DNA of 64,000 nt from Scalesia atractyloides (GCA_947069175.1 CAMTDV010000013.1:57232610-57296609); one strand, 5' to 3'; positions 1 through 11,600 are shown, numbered from the stretch's first letter. The notes: generated by a model not told the origin, from the sequence alone. Made by a program: numbers and translations.

Positions 1-787
1 TTCCGGATTCAGCTATTGGCGCATGGTAATCTTCTTCCAGAACCATCCAGGCATCAAAATGATAAACTTGCACGTAACTCCAAAATTATTTCCCCACCTC
101 ATGTAATTTTCCATTATAAGCAGTTTCGGTGGCTTATTCGTAGTACCCATCTCATTGTAGAGATTTAGGTTTTGAATGAGATTTGATGATCTTCCAATAG
201 CCATGCACGCATTGAACAATTCTTGTTTAATACTTCAACAAATTTTTCACAAAATTATCTTCCAGGCATATGAGTAAACTAAGCGTATAAGCAAGGTGCG
301 TATGAACAAATTCACATGGATGAGATTAATTGAATGTAGATGACCAAGTAAGCGTATGAGTCACTTTCAACGTGTGAACCTAAACAAACGTGTGACCCTT
401 ATGCGTATGAGTCAATTGTGGGCAGGTGAAGACTTTCAAACATATGTAGCTGAACGGATGAGACACAACCGTGCATATGAAGACTCAACTGTGCAAAAAT
501 GTGTGTATGAATGCTCACCATACATGCGAGCACATACGTGTATAATCTCCTTCGAACGTATGAACATGTTTTTGGCAATTTTTTCAATGAATTCACAGAA
601 TTTTTACATGACCTTTTAGAGGATGGATCAATAGTGATGATAGAATGTGTAGATGAAGACTCAAGAGCTTTTCGCCGTGAAATCAATGAGAAATTAAGAA
701 AATAGGTCAAAATCCATTTTTGACACAATTTTCAATCCATAAGTGTACTACGAGTAGATATCAGCATTCCAAAGCTCTGATACTACT
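1..787 (-). mobile_element. C1 copia-like element: leader / internal 5' region, no usable coding sequence
   Basis: This stretch lies downstream, on the minus strand, of the LTR at 788-1191 and its primer site, so it reads as the leader of an element that continues off the left edge. I see no gag homology. Short ORFs on both strands lack family features and are treated as chance. The visible structure is a loose array of 8-10 bp CGTATGAG / CGTGTGAA-type words, about ten of them between 290 and 560. These resemble words in the LTR itself and in the copia-like element at 27281. The assignment rests only on the adjacent LTR and primer site. Confidence 0.4.
774..785 (-). promoter_or_regulatory. 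Primer-binding site of C1 (initiator Met tRNA type, one mismatch)
   Basis: On the minus strand, two bases after the LTR end, the sequence reads TAGTATCAGAGC. It differs from the usual plant tRNA-iMet primer site TGGTATCAGAGC at one base. This fixes the minus orientation of C1. Confidence 0.55.
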
Positions 788-1191
788 TGTAGGATCGTAA
801 TTCTAGGGCTAGAAATGTATGTAAACACAAAAGGCTAAATTATCCAATATCTAATGGATCATATCAAGTGCGGAATCCAAGATATAATCATGTAATACAC
901 TTCTTCCAATGAAAAGTTTCATTAAGTTCTGGACAACAGATCTTTACAATCTCTCAAAGTGCACAAACTTCCAAAAGCTCAAGTCATGACACACACGCAT
1001 GAGCATGACCTTTTATAGGTATACTCACACGCATAAGCTCATGCGTGCGGTTGAACAATGTTCATACGGCGTATGTGCTTATACGCGCGTATGAGCGTTC
1101 TTTACATTCAAAGTTTAATTCAAACTACAAAATGCCCTGATTTACTGTCCTATACATTAAATCTAGACTCAACTAAGGCGTAGGCATTACA
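788..1191 (-). repeat. C1 5' LTR, copia-like, about 404 bp
   Basis: Minus-strand termini are TGTAATG...CCTACA, and the primer site follows directly. A TATA box (CTATAAAAGG on the minus strand, 1009-1018) sits in the LTR, so transcription would run leftward into 1-787. The part around 1000-1110 is dense in CATGCG / CGTATGAG words. Short LTR length plus primer type suggest Ty1/copia, but no coding domain is present to confirm it. The outer boundary at 1191 is inferred from the TG/CA rule only. Confidence 0.5.
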
Positions 1192-1370
1192 CATTATGTG
1201 TCAACAGAAAAAGATGTTGCTAAACTACACAAGCTAAAGCAAAAAGGCAAACAACCAATAGGTGTTGAAGAACCTCAAACAAAACCTGTTGTTATTACAA
1301 ATGAACAATTTGATCCTATATCGTCTACTCAAGATAAAGAGTTGGTTGGTGCTGTGATAACCCACATCGG
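1192..1370 (+). other. Unidentified coding-like remnant
   Basis: One plus-strand frame stays open from about 1190 to a TGA near 1371. Its composition is Lys/Glu/Gln-rich and protein-like (STEKDVAKLHKLKQKGKQ near its start). It has no in-frame Met and no family signature I recognise. It may be a fragment of a host or transposon gene carried between C1 and the next repeat. Confidence 0.3.
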
Positions 1371-1492
1371 TTGAGCGGGAATGAAGGCTTCCTTATAAGG
1401 GGCTTGATACCTTCACCATCATGACGCGTTTTAAAACCGTGAGGGGCAGGCGCTGAGGGCGTGCTGGCTGGTAAAACGGAACAAAATCATGG
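1361..1492 (+). repeat. TRIM-like or solo-LTR fragment
   Basis: The segment contains ACCCACATCGG, then CTTATAAGGGG, then a CGTTTTAAAACCGTGAGGGG block and an ACAAAATCATGG-like end. That order resembles a very common plant short-LTR repeat which usually shows CCCACATCGG, TATAAG, CGTTTTAAAA and GACAATATC. It abuts the truncated RT of G1 without any gag or protease between them, so the junction at about 1493 is a rearrangement or insertion boundary. Identification is by motif order from memory only. Confidence 0.4.
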
Positions 1493-2285
1493 TCCGAGCT
1501 TTTCACCATGGGGCGCTCCTGTCCTATTCGTGAAAAAGAAGGATGGATCCTTTCGTATGTGTATCGATTATCGTGAGCTCAACAAACTCACAATCAAAAA
1601 TCGATATCCCCTACCTCGCATTGATGATCTCTTTGATCAGCTACAAGGTACGACCTGCTTTTCAAAGATTATCTGCATTCTGGGTATCATCAACTTCGTG
1701 TACTCGAAGAAATATTCCCAAGACTGCTTTTCGCACTCGATACGGCCATTACGAGTTCACTGTCATGCCTTTTGGTTTGACGAATGCTCCTGCCGTCTTC
1801 ATCGACTTAATGAATAGGGTTTGTAAACCTTATTTAGACAAGTTCATCATTGTTTTCATCGACGACATCCTCATTTATTCTAAGTCTCGTGCCGATCACA
1901 AACAACATCTTCGTCTAATGATGGAACTCCTGAAGAAAGAACAACTTTACGCCAAATTCTCCAAATGTGAATTTTGGCTAAAGGGAAGTTCAATTTTTGG
2001 GACACATTGTTAACGAAGAAGGTATACATGTAGATCCCGCCAAAATCAGTGCGATTAGGGATTGGAGTACACCTACTACTCCTACCAAAGTTCGTTCATT
2101 TCTTGGTCTTGTTGGATACTATCGACGATTCAGCGCGAACTTTTCAAAGATTGCGGTTCCCCTCACCACTTTGACTCAGAAGAATAAACCTTTCGAGTGG
2201 GGACCCAAACAAGAGGAAGCCTTTCAAACACTGAAACAAAAACTCTGTAATGAACCTGTTTTATCTTTACCCGAACAGCAACGAT
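1493..2285 (+). pseudogene. G1 reverse transcriptase (Ty3/gypsy), 5'-truncated and frameshifted
   Basis: The reading starts abruptly inside RT at SPWGAPVLFVKKKDG. It then shows IDYRELN, RYPLPRIDD, the FIDDILIYS form of the catalytic YxDD motif (near 1855-1880) and the GHIV..GI thumb motif. Frame changes occur near 1660 and 1990, and the frame closes at 2285. Gag, protease and the RT N terminus are absent. Sequence style is that of chromoviruses of the Tekay/Del group, like G2 and G3 in this window. Confidence 0.9.
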
Positions 2286-2837
2286 GATTTCGTTGTCTAT
2301 TGTGATGCATCAAACCTAGGCCTTGGTTGTGTTCTCATGCAAAGAGACAAAGTCATAGCCTATGCGTCAAGGCAATTGAAAATCCATGAGAAGAACTACA
2401 CAACTCATGATCTTGAGTTATGAGCCGTAGTTTTTGCTCTCAAAATTTGGAGACACTACCTTTACGGTACGAAATGTGTGGTTTTCACTGACCACAAAAG
2501 TCTCCAACACATATTCAATCAAAAGGAGCTTAACATGAGATAACGAAGCTGGGTCGAACTTCTGAATGACTACGACTGCGAGATTCGCTCATCCTTGTAA
2601 GGCGAATGTTGTTGCTGATGTGCTTAGTCGTAAGGAACGTGTCAAACTTCATTGTGTTTGAATTCAATCTGATATCTAAACACGTATCCTTCAAGCACAA
2701 CATACATGTGTGACCCAAAGCTTGTTGAAAAATGAGCTGCCACAAAATCTCGAACTTCAACTCGAAACAAAAGATAACGGATTACTCTACTACAAGAACC
2801 GTTTGTGGATTCCTAGTCAAGCAATCTCCGCACCTTA
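2286..2837 (+). pseudogene. G1 RNase H and linker, with several stops
   Basis: The DDFVVYCDAS start, the conserved YASRQLK and HDLEL stretch and the FTDHKSLQHIF motif identify the retroviral-type RNase H. In-frame TGA/TAA codons occur near 2420 and 2540, and the region after 2590 has lost the frame. The protein cannot be made from this copy. Confidence 0.85.
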
Positions 2838-3770
2838 TTGATGGACGAAGCTCATAAGTCTCGTTATTCAATCCATCCTGGTGCAGACAAAATGTATAAG
2901 GATCCCCGTACCCAGTATTGGTGGCCGGGTATGAAGAAGGACATTGCTTTATATGTGTCAAAATGCCTAACTTGTCTTAGAGTTAAGGCAGAACATCAAC
3001 GCCCATCTGGTTTACTTGAGAAACCACAAATACCGGTATGGAAGTGGGAGAATATTGCGATGGATCTCGTCACTAAACTACCGCGCACACTTAGAGGTCA
3101 TGATGCCATTTGGGTAATCATCGATCGTCTAACAAAGTCAACACACTTCTTGGCAATTCGTGAGGATCTATCTGCTGACAAACTCGCCAAGATCTACGTT
3201 GATGAGATTGTATCTCGTCATGGTGTTCCTTTGAACATCATATCCGATCGAGATGCTCGATTCTCATCTCACTTTTGGAAGACCATGCAATCTGCCATGG
3301 AAACCAAACTCAATCTAAGCACTGCTTATCATCCTCAAACGGATGGACAATCTGAAAGGACAATTCAAACACTGGAGGATATGCTTAGAGCATGTGTGAT
3401 CGACTTTGGTAGTAGTTGGGATTCGCATCTACCATTGGTCGAATTCTCCTACAACAATAGTTATCATGCCAGCATCAATATGGCGTCTTTCGAAGCTCTA
3501 TACGGTCGAAAATGTCGTTCACCTATCTGCTGGAATGAGGTCAGTGAAGCTCAGCTCACTGGGCCTGAACTCATTCACGACACAACAGACAAAGTCAATA
3601 AAATTCGTGATAACCTTCTGACAGCTAGAAGCCGTCAAAAGAGTTATGCGGACAAACGACGCAATCCCTTGGAATTCCAAGTTGGTGATCACGTCCTTGT
3701 CAAGGTATCCCCTTGGAAAGGTGTGATTAGATTTGGAAAGAAAGGAAAATTGCACCACGATATATTGGAC
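2838..3770 (+). pseudogene. G1 integrase, catalytic part uninterrupted
   Basis: One open frame covers the zinc-binding H2C2 region (H near the start of EAHKSRYSIHPG, CLTC at about residues 50-53) and the DDE core. The core shows D in MDLVTKL, D in SDRDARF and E in DGQSERT with the usual spacing. The GPY/F-type tail (YADKRRNPLEF..GDHVLVKVSPWKG) follows. The frame is lost near 3760. This is the best preserved piece of G1. The element is dead because upstream genes are missing. Confidence 0.9.
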
Positions 3771-4100
3771 CATTCAAGATTGTTGAGAGAATCGGAAAGG
3801 TGGCCTACCGACTTGAGCTACCTCCAGAACTTGGGAATATTCACCCAACATTCCACGTGTCCAATTTGAAAAATTGTTTAGCCGATACAAACCTCCACAT
3901 TCCCCTCGAGAAATTCACGTTGATGACACTATGCACTTTGTCGAGAAACCTGTGGAGATATTGGACCGTGAAGTCAAGAAACTCAAGCGTAGACGTACAC
4001 CGATAGTTAAAGTTCGCTGGGAATCCAAACGTGGCCCAGAATTTACTTGGGAATGAGAGGATCAGATGAAAGCAAAATATCCACATCTGTTTCACAAAGT
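3771..4100 (+). pseudogene. G1 integrase tail with chromodomain
   Basis: After frameshifts near 3770 and 3870 the sequence reads FVEKPVEILDREVK, then IVKVRWESKRGPEFTWE, then YPHLF. This is the C-terminal chromodomain-like module of Tekay-type chromoviruses, which in this family is thought to guide insertion to chromatin. A TGA at 4054 interrupts it. Confidence 0.8.
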
Positions 4101-4109
4101 TTCCTCTAA

Positions 4110-4147
4110 TTAAATTTCGGGACGAAATTTCCAAAAGTATGGGAGAC
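4110..4147 (+). promoter_or_regulatory. G1 3' end and polypurine tract region
   Basis: The ATTTCGGGACGAAATTT motif that follows the stop codon in this group is present at about 4114-4131, and a purine-rich AAAAGTATGGGAGA lies just before the LTR start. This places the plus-strand primer. Confidence 0.6.
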
Positions 4148-5165
4148 TGTGACATTTGTGCCTTTTCAATCATTGCACAGTTACAAATAATTTCTATTCA
4201 ATAAAACCCTGTGTTTTATTTCCAAATATTTTTTTATTCTATAAAATCTTGTATTTTATTGATGAGAATGCAAAAATATCAATCGTTGCACAATTTCGAT
4301 CATTTTCGTGTTCGTTAAAGCGTTTTACGCATTTTGCAAAACGCGTAACTGTACAACCAAACGAACCGACATCCACAACATTTTTGGGCATAATACAAGT
4401 TACACATGTCTTAACACCTTTATATTACTTAAATATTAGGTTAAAGGGGTTAAAAATGGCATACAAGTGAATATACAAGTCCAAGGGCCAAAATGTCAAA
4501 AAAATAAATAAATATGGTTGCTTCTTCACCAAGTTTGCCACCTATCTCCAATTTTTGACACCTAGCACCCACTTTGCCACACTTAATATGGTGTTGACAC
4601 ATGTTAGGACACTAATCCACACTTGATGACACTTGTCGTCTTCAAAGCGAAGTGTGAAGTTCTTCTTTCTATCCTTCTTGGAGCTTGTTTCCAACCTTTG
4701 GAAGCCTCCTATCTTGAGTTCCAAAAGTGTTCTTCAACACGAGTAAGTACTCTTCCTAGTTCTTTAATTTTCTTTTTTAGATATTTTGAGCTAAAAGTCG
4801 AACAGTTTGGCAACCTGATTGACTTTTGGTTCTGACCATATTTGGTCAAGTGAAAGTTCAACTGAACTTTGAAACGTGATCGTAATCATGAAGGGTATAA
4901 TCCTTAACGATTTCACCTTCTGATTACCACGTTTACTAGTCAAAGTGACGAGTCAAAGTTTCGGTCAAAAATGCGCATGATGTGCATTTTACGACCAAAC
5001 TATTTTCAGGTATCAAAACAACAAGTTTTGATACCAAATTAGTTTTATCAACTTAGTTAGACATATTTTGACGTGTCTCACTCGTCACTTCTAGTTTATT
5101 GCTTATTTAGGGTCGTAAGTCGAGCGGTCTTGACCATCGCTTTGACTTTCGAATCCGACCCGTTC
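4148..5165 (+). repeat. G1 3' LTR, first part (interrupted by G2)
   Basis: Starts TGTGACATTT immediately after the purine tract. The LTR is cut at 5165 by insertion of G2 and resumes at 16802. The 5 bp CGTTC just before the break is duplicated after G2. Reassembled by position, the LTR is about 2.75 kb, in line with the long LTRs of G2 and G3. Confidence 0.85.
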
Positions 5166-5599
5166 TGTCACACCCTCAATTTCCACTTGCGGAGTTTTAC
5201 CGCGAGGCGTGTGAACAAACAGAATCTGAAACACTAGTACGTCGAACGACTCTATATGATTTGATAATACGTTTTCCAAAATCATTTGTTTAACCATTCA
5301 TCGTAGATTTTATATTGTCTTAGTTAGTTACCAATGTTTAGCGGAAGCATTAGTTTTTATGGTTGAGCGGAAGCATAAAATAAGTAGAGAAACGGGCGCC
5401 AACACAAACGCCAAAACAAATGAAAAACCCAAAACAATGTTTGTAAATGAGACTCGATAAAAGATGTCTTGATCAATGCAAGTGAGTGCACCTAGAGCTC
5501 CTAGCGTCCTGAGAAACATGTAAAGAAACAAGTGTCAACATTAAAGTTGAGTGAGTTCACAGGTTTTCATAAATTCGTTTGTTCGGTTATGAGTTTGTT

Positions 5600-5810
5600 T
5601 CCCCCGTTATCCCTAACCCGGGATAACGATTTAGTTCCACTATTCCCAACCCAGAATAATACCGATAGTTCCCTTATTCCCTAACCGGAATAATAATGAT
5701 GTTGGTTCCATTATTCCAAACCCGGAATAATAAGTTGTTGTTTCCGTTATCCTCAACCCGGGATAATATAGTTGTTGTTTCCATTATCCTCAACCCGTGA
5801 TAATATAGTT
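5600..5810. repeat. Hairpin array in G2 3' LTR, six units
   Basis: Units of about 20-26 bp recur every 30-38 bp. Each is an imperfect palindrome around AACCCG: TTATCC...GGGATAA in units 1, 5 and 6, and TATTCC...GGAATA in units 2, 3 and 4. Arms change together between units. Units 2 and 6 here have lost pairing bases that the sister LTR at 14421-14635 retains. Confidence 0.8.
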
Positions 5811-7616
5811 GATTCGTAATTAAGTTCAATGTTAACATATATAGGTAGCTAGCCTAAAGTTATGTCACGTAAGTGTTCGCGATCGAAGCTGACTGTTGCG
5901 CCTCCGTGTTGCCAGGCCTATCACTGACCATGGCGAAGTTAGGCCAAATTATTCACCCGTTGACCATACCCGGTCGGCTAGCGCGACTAGCTCGGATGGG
6001 GCTTGTCGGGCCCAGTAGTACTACTTATAATTTCCCCGCTATTAAAACCCAATACTAACGATCCGAGAGATTGTCGAGGACTTATGTGATATAGCTGCTT
6101 AGTGACCATAACCTTACATTAACATAACTTAGTTACCGAATAGTTATGTGACGTTAATTTCGTATAACGTAAAGAGATTGAGTTTGAAGAGTGTATACAT
6201 GTTTCTCCCCCTATGTTTAAAAACCGGATAAAGTTAGGGGCCGTGAACTCACCTTTAGTTGCTCAGTTAGTGTAGCAAAGAAGTCGTAAAGGATGGGACC
6301 GCTAATTGCGTCCTAACAAACCAATTGATTTCAAGTCAGTTTGTGAACACACCAATACAAAATTCTACACATAATTTACGCACAAAGTGATACACACAAT
6401 CAAAATTCCTAACACTCAAACATGCATGCAAGTATCCTCATGTGAACATAGTAATCAAAACAATTTATCATGAACATAATCCAATCCATACAACACTTTG
6501 GTGCACACATTCACAAGTTATCAAGTTTCAGCTTACATACTCATAATTCGGCTGTTTTCTAGGATTTTTATATAATAGTTCCGACGTTCCAAAAATTCCA
6601 ATTATTTTACAGCAGGTGATAATCATACTGTAGAAATTTATATAAATTTTTCAAGTCCTAATACTTTACCAATTATCCATAAATATTAATATACTAGGCT
6701 GTAGTCAGATTCGTCGCTTTCTGACTGCAGTCCACGGAAGAATTTATTTAAAAATCACTGATCGTCCAATTAACAAAATTCCAGTTAGAGTTGCCCGGAA
6801 ATTTCCATACCTAGTTGCTGTACAAATTTCATGATTCGACTCCCTACAGATTATTAAATCCAACTCGATAAACAAATAACAAAATTTCAGGATTTTCACA
6901 GCTTTAGTTACTGTTCTTAATTGGCCACTTAAAAATATCAAACGGCTTCAGAAAAACATGAATCCAGCGCCATTAGATTCGTTATTCAAATCTCTACATT
7001 TTAGACTTCAGAAAATCCGTTTTTCGACAACTAATGACCGAGTTACAGCCAGTTGAAGTCGGCTTTAACTATCACTCAGCAACCTGTTTCAGCATTTTAT
7101 CACAACTAATTCGCTATAACCGACGATACAATGAACCTAGGCGATCAAGAACTGATTTTTCCATTCATAGATCAATACATATATCATATCCATGCAAACC
7201 CTAATCAATATCTCTAGTTTTTATAAACAAAACACAGCCCATGATTCCAGATTTCGAACAAACACCAAACTTTCAATCTAACATAATCAATCCGAAAACA
7301 ACACAATCACTACATTCAAACACATATATCCGAATATGATCTTGTAACAAAAGATAAATCCTAACCTTTAATGACAAGGTAATAAGCCGAGACTTGGACG
7401 GGACTGATTCGGATGTTCAAGCTAGATCGCGACCGAGAGGATGAAAAGGGACAAGCTGCTCGCGATCGAGAAGGTGATGTAGGGCTGATCAGATCGAGAT
7501 GATGAAGGAAGAGGCTACTCGCGACCGAAGGGAGTGTAACAAGGCTGCCGTCAGCTTCTTAGATATTAGGGTTTTGTGTTTTTGTTTTTGTGAAGAAAGA
7601 CCCATGCATGTGTTTG

Positions 7617-7624
7617 TATATATA
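7617..7624 (-). promoter_or_regulatory. TATA box of G2 3' LTR
   Basis: TATATATA reads toward lower coordinates inside the LTR, and the same site is present in the other LTR at 16443-16450. Position and orientation fit the element promoter. Confidence 0.55.
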
Positions 7625-7969
7625 GGCGCAAGAGATGAATGGGTTGCGGTTTGGGTTTGTTCTCGCGGCCGAAGGGACTTGGGTGGGTCGGTTTTGGTTG
7701 TTTGCTCGCGACCGAATAGTTTGAGTTTAAGGTTTGGGTTAAAACTTGATCCCAAGTTTAGTTCCTTGAGTCGCAAGAAAAGAGGCCGGCTCGTGTCGCG
7801 GTTCGGCTCGATTCATTTATTTATTTACTACGTCTATACATTATAACTAACATAAAACACGAACTCGGATATCACATAATAACGCACCAACTTATAAACG
7901 TTTAATACGTAGCACATAATTTATTGACAAGTATTGCGTTTAAGTTATCCGAAAAACCGGGATGTCACA

Positions 7970-8229
7970 TTATCCCCATGTTGAAAGAATTTTCGTCCCG
8001 AAAATTGAGTAAACGTGGTTTAAATGCAGCGTACATGTTTAGAGTGCCACGCACAAAGAGTTAGTTCGTTAACAATGGTACGCGAAGTTACAAGAAGTTC
8101 CCAAGTGCCATGCACAAAAATTCCCAACTGCCATGCACAAGGATTTAGTTAACAATGGTACGCGAAAGTATGAGAAATTTCCAGGTTGTCACATCATCCC
8201 CATGTTGAAAGAATTTTCGTCCCGAAAAT
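7970..8229 (-). promoter_or_regulatory. G2 3' untranslated region with a duplicated polypurine-tract block
   Basis: Next to the LTR, the minus strand reads TTCGGGACGAAAATT then CATGGGGATAA. The same block recurs about 223 bp upstream (about 8190-8230), again preceded by a TGTCACA-like LTR edge. Between them, GTGCCATGCACAA and GTTAACAATGGTACGCGAA words repeat two to three times. Only the copy at the LTR edge can prime normal plus-strand synthesis. Confidence 0.7.
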
Positions 8230-8745
8230 TTAGTTGTTGGTATCGTTAGTTTGCTGCTCAGTTGCGAAGAGGTGTGGGTATTTACTTTTCATTTGGTCCT
8301 CTCTTTCCCACGTGAACTCCGGTCCACGCTTAGAGTCCCTACGAACCTTAACGATTGGAATCTTGCTGTGCCTTCGAGTCTTGATCTCACGATCCATGAT
8401 CTCGATAGGCTGTTCCACAAAATGCAGTTGTTCATCCACTTGGATCTCATCCAATGGAATAACTAGGGTTTCATCTGATAGACACTTCTTCAGATTTGAC
8501 ACGTGAAACACGTTGTGAACTCCACTGAGTTCGGCAGGAAGGTCTAATTGATAAGCTACGGGTCCAATACGTTTCAAGATTACAAACGGGCCTACGTACC
8601 GTGGGTTTAGTTTGCCCCGTTTTCCAAAGCGGATTACACCCTTCCAGGGTGACACCTTTAGTAGGACGCGGTCGCCTACTTGAAATTCGAGCGGTTTGCG
8701 TCGTTGATCAGCGTAGCTTTTCTGTCGATCTCGTGCTGCCGCCAT
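8230..8745 (-). pseudogene. G2 integrase C terminus with chromodomain (tail of pol)
   Basis: Open frame of 171 codons. It begins in the GPY/F-like region (RDRQKSYADQRRKPLEF, VLLKVSPWKGVIRFGKRGKL), continues through PYVGPFVILKRIGPVAYQLDLP, and ends in the chromodomain-like module FVEQPIEIMDREIK..IPIVKVRRDSKRGPEFTWE..YPHLF. It is in frame with the integrase ORF upstream (8830-10275) and is separated from it by a single TGA at 8830-8832. That TGA replaces the Cys of the usual SPVCWAEVG motif. The natural stop follows YPHLFATEQQ. Confidence 0.9.
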
Positions 8746-8832
8746 GCGGTTTCTGATTTGTACAATCTTTTCAGTAGCCTCAAGTATTAACTCAGGGCCT
8801 GTGAGTTGACTGTCACCGACTTCTGCCCATCA

Positions 8833-10275
8833 GACCGGTGATCTACATTTACGACCGTATAATGCCTCAAACGGTGCTGCCGAAATACTCGTATGATAAC
8901 TGTTGTTATATGAGAATTCCACTAAAGGCAGGTGGATTTCCCAACTATTTCCAAAGTCTACTACGCATGCCCTAAGCATGCCTTCCAAGGTCTGTATGGT
9001 CCTTTCGCTTTGACCATCAGTCTGAGGGTGATAGGCTGTGCTCATATCTAAGCGTGTTCCCAACACTTTCTGAAGTGACTGCCAAAAGTTGGACGTGAAG
9101 CGAGCATCTCTGTCTGAGATGATGGACGTTGGCACTCCGTGCCGAGAAACTACTTCCTTAATGTAGATGCGAGTCAACTTCTCCATCTTATCTGTTTCTT
9201 TAATAGCTAGGAAGTGTGCGGACTTAGTTAAACGATCCACAATCACCCAGATGGTATCGCAACCACCCAAAGTTCGCGGGAGTTTAGTGATGAAATCCAT
9301 CGAGATCTGATCCCATTTCCACACTGGGAACTCAGGTTGTTGGAGTAGCCCCGATGGCTTTTGATACTCTACCTTGACTTTTGCACAAGTCAAACACTTA
9401 CTCACGTAGGTGGCTATATCAGCTTTCATGTTGGGCCACCAATACGCAGCTTTAAGGTCTTGATACATCTTATCCGAACCAGGATGGACAGAGTATCGGG
9501 ATTTGTGAGCTTCGTCCATGACTAGCTCTCTGAGGTTTCCGTAGAGAGGTACCCATATGCGATTCATGAAATACTGGGCTCCATTGGGTTTTACTTCCCA
9601 ATCGCGTTCCATTTTTCCCACCGATTCGGCCTTGATGTTTTCCTCCTTAACTACTTCTAACTGCGCGTCGCGTATTTGTTCGAGTAACCCCGAATGAATA
9701 GTGAGCTGTAATGCTCGTACCCGACGAGGTTTCAAGTGTTCCTTCCTACTGAGGGCATCAGCTACCACGTTAGCTTTACCCTGGTGATACCGAATGGCAC
9801 ACTCATAATCGTTTAAGAGTTTGACCCAGCGACGCTGTCGCATGTTCAACTCCTTCTGATCAAAGATGTGTTGAAGGCTCTTGTGGTCTGTGAAGATTGT
9901 GCACTTCGTCCCATAGAGGTAGTGTCTCCAAATCTTAAGTGCAAACACTACTGCTCCCAATTCCAGGTCATGCGTTGTGTAGTTTTTCTCGTGAACCTTC
10001 AGTTGGCGGGACGCATACGCGATGACCTTATCACGTTGCATGAGTACGCATCCCAACCCCTGAACGGAAGCATCACAATATACTACAAAGTCATCTGTCC
10101 CTTCCGGCAAGGACAGAATGGGTGCACTGCAAAGTTTCTGTTTCAGCAATTGAAATGCTGCTTCCTGCTTGTCACCCCAAGCATACTTGATGCCTTTCTG
10201 GGTGAGGGTAGTAAGCGGTTGTGCGATCTTTGAAAATCCCTCGATGAAGCGTCTGTAGTAACCAGCCAAACCCAA
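8833..10275 (-). pseudogene. G2 RT thumb, RNase H and integrase
   Basis: A 481-codon open frame. It covers the end of RT (GLAGYYRRFIEGFSKIAQPL), RNase H (DDFVVYCDAS, YASRQLKVHEKNYTTHDLELGAVVFALK, FTDHKSLQHIF) and integrase. Integrase keeps its H2C2 zinc region (H in EAHKSRYSVHPG, CLTCAKVK) and all three catalytic acids (MDFITK, SDRDARF, DGQSERT). The RNase H and integrase stretch is undamaged. It ends at the single stop at 8830 and connects upstream to the RT core after a frameshift near 10280. Confidence 0.93.
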
Positions 10276-11173
10276 AAATTGGCGGATCTCTGTCGGTGTC
10301 CTAGGTGCTTCCCAGTTTTTGATAGCTTCAATATTGAAGGGTCGACATGGATACCCTTTTCATTTACGATATGCCCGAGAAACTGAACTTCCCGAATCCA
10401 GAAATCACACTTCGAAAGCTTGGCATATAGCTTCTCCTGTTGAAGTAATCCTAGCAGTAATCGTAGATGTTCAGCATGTTCTTCTTCACTTTTGGAGTAG
10501 ATGAGTATGTCATCGATGAACACAATAACGAACTTGTCGAGGTATGGCTTACACACGCGGTTCATGAGGTCCATGAACACTGCGGGTGGTTGGTGAGACC
10601 GAAGGGCATGACCAAGAACTCATAATGGCCATACCGAGTACGAAATGCCGTCTTAGCGATATCCTCCTCCCTGACGCGTAACTGATGGTAACCGGACCGT
10701 AGGTCAATCTTGGAGTAGTAGCTTGATCCTTGAAGTTGGTCGAAGAGATCGTCGATGCGAGGTAACGGGTATCGGTTCTTGACAGTAACCTTGTTGAGTT
10801 CCCTGTAGTCGATGCACATGCGGAAGATCCCGTCCTTCTTCTTGACAAAAAGGACTGGAGCTCCCCATGGCGAAGCGCTTGGTCGGATAAATCCCTTTTC
10901 TAACAGCTCCTGAAGTTGGGTAGACAGCTCCTGCAGCTCGGCTGGAGCTAGGCGGTATGGAGCCTTGGCGATATGAGTTGCATGGTTCGCCAATTCGATT
11001 TCAAACTCCAATTGTCGATGGGGTGGAAGACCAGGTAATTCCTCTGGGAATACATCGGAAAAATCACGGACGACAGGGATGTCTTCTATACGTTTCTTGT
11101 CCTTAGGCTGTTCGGTAACCAGTGCGAGTAAAGCGAAGGAGTTCTTTCTCCAAAGATACTTCTGCGCTTGCAT
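10143..11173 (-). pseudogene. G2 reverse transcriptase core, two frames
   Basis: The upstream ORF (10562-11173) carries the protease-RT linker (VRDFSDVFPEELPGLPPHRQ) and the RT fingers and palm (SPWGAPVLFVKKKDG, IDYRELNKVTVKNRYPLPRIDD, SKIDLRSGYHQL). The next ORF (10143-10580) carries VCKPYLDKF and the catalytic FIDD (DD codons at 10509-10514). A frameshift near 10590 separates them, and a second one near 10280-10340 moves the frame to that of RNase H. All catalytic residues are visible. Confidence 0.92.
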
Positions 11174-11179
11174 GTAAGA

Positions 11180-11600
11180 GATGATGTTTGTGACGGCGCC
11201 TGCCTTCTCCCTTGCACCGTCAAGATTTCGTCGTTAGAGAGCGGAATACGGATAGATTTTTCGAAGCAGAGAACTTCAGCCCGGACGTCGGATAGCCAGT
11301 CCATTCCGACTACCACGTCAAAACTACCCAGGGTAGTTGTCATCAGATCAATGGTAAAGGTGTGACCCGCGAGTTTGAGTTGACAGCCGGATACTATATG
11401 GGTCACATCTACGGATTTACCATCTGCTAGTTCTATGACATAAGGGGTCTCTAAGGGTTTAGGCGTGAGATTTAGGTTCTTCCTAAAAGACTCAGATATA
11501 AAGCTCCTATCCGCACCCGTATCAAAAAGCACAGTAGCAAAATGTTCATTAAGGGGAAACTTACCGGTGACCATGTTCGAGTCGTTTCTGGCCTCTCCGC
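11180..11600 (-). pseudogene. G2 aspartic protease
   Basis: LFDTGADRSFIS (DTG codons at 11515-11523) is the active-site motif of a retropepsin. The downstream VVVGMDWL motif closes the fold. The frame is shared with the zinc-knuckle part of gag upstream (start of the open stretch near 11868) and is lost near 11200, before RT. It would process the Gag-Pol polyprotein. Confidence 0.9.

Larger units (their letters stand above)
5166..7969 (-). repeat. G2 3' LTR (2804 bp)
   Basis: The plus-strand edge reads TGTCACACCC and the other edge GGGATGTCACA. It aligns along its whole length with 13986-16796, with scattered substitutions and short indels. It contains a six-unit hairpin array (5600-5810), a TATATATA box on the minus strand (7617-7624) and CTCGCGACCGA-type repeated words at 7380-7700. 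Confidence 0.95.

Noticed and set aside
5873..6058. 61-codon plus-strand ORF present identically in both G2 LTRs (again at 14694-14879)
   Set aside because: Antisense to the element. Identity is explained by the LTRs being copies of each other, and no domain is recognised.
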